Source: an uncultured Alistipes sp. (GTDB lineage: Bacteria; Bacteroidota; Bacteroidia; Bacteroidales; Rikenellaceae). From it: a DNA stretch of 6,658 bases. Shown one piece after another: positions 1 to 3,955 of this stretch. The first letter of the stretch is position 1, and each line of letters opens with the position of its first letter. Where the stretch lies: NCBI GenBank assembly GCA_900766655.1, contig CAAFWE010000263.1:1-6658 (forward strand), read 5' to 3'. The translations under genes and the position numbers were made by a program. Below the pieces are notes generated by a model. It did not search any database, was not told the origin of the DNA, and worked only from the letters and a program-made list of their open reading frames with translations.

Positions 1-12
1 CTCTTCCGATCT
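1..12 (+). other. Residual Illumina adapter (artefact)
   Basis: The first 12 bases, CTCTTCCGATCT, equal the 3' end of the standard Illumina TruSeq-type adapter. They sit exactly at the contig start. They should be treated as untrimmed adapter and not as genome; true sequence begins at about base 13. The adapter extends the minus-strand reading frame of the gene at 112-13 artificially, adding codons that would read Q-I-G-R. Confidence 0.93.
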
Positions 13-112
13 GAACCCGAATCTTCTCCGCAATGTAGTCGGGATCATACACATTAATCATAGATACTTCTACTTCATCACAAAAATCCTTTAAGTCACT
101 AAAAATTCCCAT
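13..112 (-). CDS. 5' fragment of an unrecognised gene, cut by the contig end
   Basis: An ATG at 112-110 opens a frame of 33 complete codons that reaches the adapter junction without a stop. The peptide starts MGIFSDLKDFCDEVEVSM and continues with an acidic stretch ending in IAEKIRV. An in-frame TAA lies a few codons upstream, so this ATG is the first possible start in the frame. The bases before it are A-rich (aaaaaattaaagct), as is common before Bacteroidetes starts, with no Shine-Dalgarno site. A promoter-like pair lies about 45-75 bases upstream. The gene is separated from the cluster on its right by a terminator, so it is probably an independent unit. No signal peptide or membrane segment is seen in the visible part. 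I do not recognise the family, and 33 residues are too few to assign a function. Confidence 0.55.
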
Positions 113-321
113 AGCTTTAATTTTTTAATAGGTTTAACACTACCATTATACATAGCAAAAGCTATAAGGAAATACAGGGAATACAAACTCTATTTTTCCA
201 CCTAAATTCAAACCGACTGTATCAAAACCTCAACCGTGTCGATTTAATACTTAAACTGCTAATATTCGAACTCTTCCATTCGCAGCGATTTAAGATAAAG
301 CATTAAAGTGATGCGGAGAAA
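113..321. other. AT-rich intergenic region
   Basis: This gap separates the terminator of the minus-strand cluster from the truncated leftmost gene. Apart from the candidate promoter at 156-187 I see no coding frame of credible length, no hairpin of note and no repeat of any other part of the window. Short frames on the minus strand stop after about 6-20 codons. Confidence 0.6.
156..187 (-). promoter_or_regulatory. Candidate Bacteroidetes-type promoter
   Basis: On the minus strand TTTG (187-184) is followed after 19 bases by TAGCTTTTG (164-156). Bacteroides primary-sigma promoters have a -33 TTTG and a -7 TAnnTTTG about 19-21 bases apart. Here the -7 box matches except for one extra T before the G. 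Transcription would start near 150, some 40 bases before the ATG at 112. The region is AT-rich, so a chance match is possible. Confidence 0.4.
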
Positions 322-356
322 TAATAAAAACACCCACGAGTTTTTGCTCGTGGGTG
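322..356 (-). terminator. Intrinsic terminator of the minus-strand cluster
   Basis: A perfect 10-bp stem, CACCCACGAG (331-340) with CTCGTGGGTG (347-356), closes a 6-base loop. Read on the minus strand it is followed directly by TTTTTATTAT (330-321), the U-tract of a rho-independent terminator. It lies about 10 bases beyond the stop codon of the gene ending at 366. On the plus strand no T-tract follows the stem, so it acts for the minus strand only. Confidence 0.9.
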
Positions 357-365
357 AAGGCAAGT

Positions 366-896
366 TTACAGTAAGGATACGAAGCCTATAATAAGCGATA
401 TTATTCCAATCAGAAGCGAAGGTAATCCTAATATAAATGACATCCTTGTTGCGCTGTCAGGATGGTAAAAATAGAATGGTAGCCAACCTGCAACTTGAAC
501 ATCAATTTTATCATTCGGTTCAAGTCTTATAGGTTTTGGTTTATTATTTGAATCATATGATATATTCGCTAGCTCACCTAGAGATTTGGGGCTGATACAA
601 ATAATCTCTTTGTCCTTACTAAAATTCGTCTTACTTGCAAGTTCTATGCGGCGATATATACTTCTATTTCCATTTGTTAATTTAACAATAGGTAACCGTG
701 ATAAGTATGTGTGCTTATGTAAATACACAGACTTCTTATCTTCAAATATCTCTTCAAACATAGCGTTTTGCACAATTGCTACATCTTCGGGGTATTGATT
801 ATCTAGATACAACTTGCCATTATCAAACTGCGGTGTTGCATATGTGCTATTTGTAGGTACAAATATCCCCACTTTCCAATCTATATTCTGATCCAT
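366..896 (-). CDS. Unrecognised protein with a C-terminal membrane anchor
   Basis: The reading frame ends at TAA 368-366. The preferred start is ATG 896-894 (MDQNIDWKVGIF, 176 residues). A GTG at 923-921 would add nine residues (185 in total) and begins only 3 bases after the stop of the previous gene. The product has no signal peptide. Its soluble part is mixed, with charged and Tyr-rich stretches. The last 25 or so residues (SFILGLPSLLIGIISLIIGF and on) form one strongly hydrophobic segment ending at the C-terminus, which suggests a tail-anchored inner-membrane protein. I recognise no family or catalytic motif. The gene is visibly AT-rich (about one third G+C in a line counted by hand) compared with the peptidase gene, which may point to a separate origin. 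It is the last gene before the terminator and is probably cotranscribed with the lipoprotein gene, but a role in that system is only inferred from position. Confidence 0.72.
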   Translation of the reverse strand: MDQNIDWKVGIFVPTNSTYATPQFDNGKLYLDNQYPEDVAIVQNAMFEEIFEDKKSVYLHKHTYLSRLPIVKLTNGNRSIYRRIELASKTNFSKDKEIICISPKSLGELANISYDSNNKPKPIRLEPNDKIDVQVAGWLPFYFYHPDSATRMSFILGLPSLLIGIISLIIGFVSLL

Positions 897-926
897 ATGT
901 TTAAATGAATTTAATCGATACACATC

Positions 927-3818
927 TTACTCTTTAACGCAACGGACAGAGCAACCTCTGCTCCTTGAACTTGAATGTGATGGGCGGACAGTGGCACTAT
1001 CATACAGGACATAACCATCAGAATTACCCGAATAAACTGAAGCCGACCAATGCCAGCTAACTGAACCGACTTCTCTCAAATTTGGCCATCGATTGCCAGT
1101 AGCAGGATACCACGCAGTTGTTATTCCGTCAGCAAGAGTCCAACTGCGGCCTTTATTTATCGAGTCCCACGTTGTGCCTATAGAAGTTGACGACGATGTA
1201 CCCAATGCTGTTGCCCAAAAACCATCCTTCGAACCATAAGGTACACGATAACCTACTGGACAGGGGTCATATAGTCCCTTTTTATACTCCGAAGTAAACC
1301 AATCTGCGAACGTAGAACTATAAGTTGAAAACGTCATAGGATTAATGGTGGCCGAATTAGGATCCATTAAATCTGCAGGAACACGCCAGCAACCTGCTGA
1401 AGAAGCAAGTGTATTGTCTGAAGTTGAACAACCACCAATAAAAGGGTCTTTGCGTCCCCACTGATAGAGCAAGCCAAATGCACCAATATCGCCAGGAGTA
1501 GCCGAAGTTGCACCGAGGTTACGATCCATCATTGTTCCAGCATTATTGGGGTATATTTGATCTGTCCAACCCTCTTCGGTACACCAAATATGCCAAGACC
1601 AAAGGATTTCTCCGCTTGAGTTACAAACAGCAATAGATGCATTACCATTTGCAAATACAAATGGCGTAGAGAAATATACATAGCCATCTTTATATGATAC
1701 TGCTGCAATTAAATCACCTGCTTTTGGTTTTGTGTTGGTACCGAAAGTTTCCCACAATACTCGAACTTTGGCTACATTGCCAACAGAAGTATCGCTATTG
1801 CCTTTTACCGTCTTGAACTTATAATCACCCGCACTTTTTACTAGATAGCAGTTTGCAGTGCCAGCAGCAGAGAGGTCTATGTATGATAATGCAGAATCAG
1901 GTTCTGGCTCAGATGTTGGCTTGGTAACAACATCTTTAATACATCGTACAGAATAAGCACAACCTCCACTGAGTGATGCTGTAGGAGTTGCATATTCTTC
2001 CTTATAGTGCAATCCTGATACATATTTTTCATAGATAGGAGAAGAAGACCAGCAGTAACCAGTAGTGCAAACTCCATTTAACTTTCCCGTACCACTTTCG
2101 CGATAGCCAACAGCAGGATACCAAGCTGTCGACATAGCATCTGCAAGAGTACAATATGTTCCATAGTTTGTCGAATCATATATAATTTCAGAGAGTGCTA
2201 TTTCGTAGAAACCATTAAATCCACCCTTTGGCACACGATAGCCAACAGGGCAAGGATCGTGTATTCCTTTTTCTAAATCATTAATTTTTACATCACCTTT
2301 CCAATCGGACGCGAATGTCATAGGATTTTCCTCTACGAAGTTTCTACTATTTGAACTACTTGCCAGATTCCAACGACCTGTAGATGCGGCTAAAGAGTTA
2401 TTCCCTGCTGTACAAGCACCCATAAACGGATCTTTACGTCCCCACTGATAAAGTAAACCGAAAGCGCCAATATCGCCAGGAGTAGCAGAGGTTGCACCAA
2501 GGTTACGGTCCATCATTGTACCAGCATTGTTTGGATAGACTTGGTCGGTCCAGCCCTCCTCCGAGCACCAAATATGCCACGACCAGAGGATTATTCCCTT
2601 TGAATTACGAGCCGCAATAGAGGCATTACCATTATTAAACTTTTCGGCTGTTGAGAAATAGATATAACCATTCTGATAGCCAACATTAGTAATGAGATCG
2701 CCCACATTTGGCATTACATCAGTTCCGAAAGTCTCCCAAAGCACATCTACCTTCTTCACATTACCTACAGTATTTTCGGTATTACCAATTACTGCTTTAA
2801 ACTTATAGTTACCGCCACTCTTTACTAAATAACAGTTAGCAGAACCATCTATTGATAGATTGGTGTAGTCAGAAAGATCAACATCATCTCCATCACCATT
2901 TGTACCACCTCCGTTACCGTTGGAACCACCACCTATGTTATTCCAGTCATCCATTTCGCAACCAATATCAATTTTGATAGAAGTAATTGAACTATTAAGC
3001 GTAACAGTATAGGTATAAGATATTCCAGGTTGGAAATTGAATGAATCCTCTAAAAGATACGACACACTCTTGTAATTTATCTCTAAAAGTGGTACTATAC
3101 CCAGCAACATCTGCGGTGCAACAATCGCCTCATATACCATAGCCTCGCCATCGGCAAATGTATGAATACCTCGATTGCGCATCTTGATGGATTTTGCACC
3201 GGCGTATGGGTCTTTTACAACAGAACCATTATCAAACGAGAACAACACATCAGTAACGGTCGAGTGAAGATGTACGGTAGCATCCTTCGGAAGTGAGCCT
3301 TTGTAGTCCTCGCCCGCCATAATTCTAACCACCAAGCGACTCATTATGTGCTTCATATCGAGTTGTACTGCACCATCGGTCTGTGCAACACCCTCTGTCT
3401 TAGCCCAGAGAAGGTCAGATGCCTCGTAAGCACCTTCAGCATCTTGGTCGGTCGCAATTGAGAATGGCAATTCATCAACATCGGTAACATTGTCGATGTA
3501 TGGATAGTAGGCATAGATATCGCTCTTGCCCTCACCCCAATAGATTGGTCGCTCGGTTGCCCACTTCTCGCCATTGTACACCACGGCCTCATTATTGGCA
3601 CGGTTACCAGATACCTGAAGTGGCATAGGAGTGTCGGTTACATATACGCCGATTTTATCACCCTCTTCAAAAATATCGTTCACTGCACGGGTGCTTCCAG
3701 CGGTAACATTAAAGCGCATCTGTCTCTTTTGAGCAAGTTCCGCCTCATAACCGCCCTGCTGACACGATACCAATCCGAGTATCAGCGCAGATATTATATA
3801 TAGGTATGTTCTTTTCAT
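927..3818 (-). CDS. Fimbrillin-family surface lipoprotein with two FISUMP domains
   Basis: Complete 963-residue protein, ATG 3818-3816 to TAA 929-927. Residues 1-18 are a lipoprotein signal peptide with lipobox LVSC, giving Cys19 as the likely lipidated residue; QQGGYEAE follows. Residues about 34-290 resemble Mfa-like fimbrillin domains, with the family-typical KHIMSRLVVRI at 156-166 and a closing D-W (290-292). A linker rich in Gly, Asn and Asp (296-313) leads to two FISUMP units (314-628 and 644-962), joined by a short linker with Pro and Glu. Each unit has WSWHIW, MDRNLGAT, LLYQWGRKDPF, DPCPVGYRVP and a final SVRC. FISUMP is the Fibrobacter succinogenes major paralogous domain, common in surface lipoproteins of the phylum. 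A surface or fimbria-associated adhesin is likely, but the ligand is unknown. There is no Shine-Dalgarno site; the bases before the ATG are A-rich (aataaaaatagaaaact). With no promoter seen in the gap, cotranscription with the upstream peptidase gene is plausible. Confidence 0.93.
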   Translation of the reverse strand: MKRTYLYIISALILGLVSCQQGGYEAELAQKRQMRFNVTAGSTRAVNDIFEEGDKIGVYVTDTPMPLQVSGNRANNEAVVYNGEKWATERPIYWGEGKSDIYAYYPYIDNVTDVDELPFSIATDQDAEGAYEASDLLWAKTEGVAQTDGAVQLDMKHIMSRLVVRIMAGEDYKGSLPKDATVHLHSTVTDVLFSFDNGSVVKDPYAGAKSIKMRNRGIHTFADGEAMVYEAIVAPQMLLGIVPLLEINYKSVSYLLEDSFNFQPGISYTYTVTLNSSITSIKIDIGCEMDDWNNIGGGSNGNGGGTNGDGDDVDLSDYTNLSIDGSANCYLVKSGGNYKFKAVIGNTENTVGNVKKVDVLWETFGTDVMPNVGDLITNVGYQNGYIYFSTAEKFNNGNASIAARNSKGIILWSWHIWCSEEGWTDQVYPNNAGTMMDRNLGATSATPGDIGAFGLLYQWGRKDPFMGACTAGNNSLAASTGRWNLASSSNSRNFVEENPMTFASDWKGDVKINDLEKGIHDPCPVGYRVPKGGFNGFYEIALSEIIYDSTNYGTYCTLADAMSTAWYPAVGYRESGTGKLNGVCTTGYCWSSSPIYEKYVSGLHYKEEYATPTASLSGGCAYSVRCIKDVVTKPTSEPEPDSALSYIDLSAAGTANCYLVKSAGDYKFKTVKGNSDTSVGNVAKVRVLWETFGTNTKPKAGDLIAAVSYKDGYVYFSTPFVFANGNASIAVCNSSGEILWSWHIWCTEEGWTDQIYPNNAGTMMDRNLGATSATPGDIGAFGLLYQWGRKDPFIGGCSTSDNTLASSAGCWRVPADLMDPNSATINPMTFSTYSSTFADWFTSEYKKGLYDPCPVGYRVPYGSKDGFWATALGTSSSTSIGTTWDSINKGRSWTLADGITTAWYPATGNRWPNLREVGSVSWHWSASVYSGNSDGYVLYDSATVRPSHSSSRSRGCSVRCVKE
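930..1889 (-). repeat. FISUMP unit 2 (C-terminal domain copy)
   Basis: Second tandem unit, residues about 644-962 of the lipoprotein. Its core (residues 756-793, bases 1440-1553) is identical in protein to the matching part of unit 1, offset by exactly 984 bases. The final 45 residues, from SVSWHWSASVYSG to CSVRCVKE, differ strongly from those of unit 1. They have the W-S-x-S ... SVRC frame seen at the variable ends of C-type-lectin-fold proteins. Confidence 0.85.
1935..2879 (-). repeat. FISUMP unit 1 (internal domain copy)
   Basis: First tandem unit, residues about 314-628. It opens with NCYLVKSGGNYKFK, matched in unit 2 by NCYLVKSAGDYKFK, and closes with SVRCIKD, matched by SVRCVKE. The core (bases 2424-2537) is conserved. 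The stretch between GRKDPF and DPCPVGYRVP, and the last 40 residues, are divergent between the copies. The units therefore arose by duplication and have since changed mainly in presumed surface loops. Confidence 0.85.
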
Positions 3819-3835
3819 AGTTTTCTATTTTTATT

Positions 3836-3948
3836 CGTCATTCCGAGAGCCTTTAGCCTCGTGGAAATCTCCCTATTTGGCTTTTAGCCATTAGCTTTTT
3901 AAGGGTTATAATGGAGATTGCCACGTCACTTTGTTCCTCGCAATGACG
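3836..3948. repeat. Imperfect inverted repeat element between genes
   Basis: The left arm (3836-3872) begins CGTCATTCCGAG and ends GTGGAAATCTCC. The right arm (3913-3948), reverse-complemented, begins CGTCATTGCGAG and ends GTGGCAATCTCC. Outer and inner blocks of 12 bases each match at 11 positions, while the middle of the arms differs. Each arm also holds its own small palindrome: CGAG...CTCG at 3844-3861 and CGTCA...TGACG at 3924-3948. About 40 AT-rich bases separate the arms. It starts 8 bases after the peptidase stop codon and ends 18 bases before the lipoprotein start. This looks like a mobile or REP/MITE-like intergenic repeat; sequences of the CGTCATTGCGAGG...GTGGCAATCTCC kind are familiar to me from many bacterial genomes. 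It has no T-tract, so termination is unlikely; an mRNA stem-loop is possible. Confidence 0.8.
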
Positions 3949-3955
3949 GTACTAA

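Noticed and set aside
113..330. Possible DGR template repeat or avd-like gene next to the variable tail
   Set aside because: I compared the gap by eye with bases 930-1075 and found no similarity. The small gene at 366-923 has a C-terminal membrane anchor and mixed composition, unlike the compact helical Avd protein.
900..926. GC-rich element plus hairpin just after the lipoprotein stop, as follows DGR variable regions
   Set aside because: The bases after the stop are AT-rich and form no notable stem, which counts against an active DGR of the classical layout.
1440..2537. Assembly error producing a false tandem duplication in the lipoprotein gene
   Set aside because: The two units differ by many synonymous changes in the core and strongly in the loops, so they are distinct sequences and not a duplicated read stretch.
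3819..3955. Terminator or promoter between the peptidase and lipoprotein genes
   Set aside because: The large hairpin has no T-tract on the minus strand, and no TTTG / TAnnTTTG pair was found there. The gap is better explained by the inverted repeat element.
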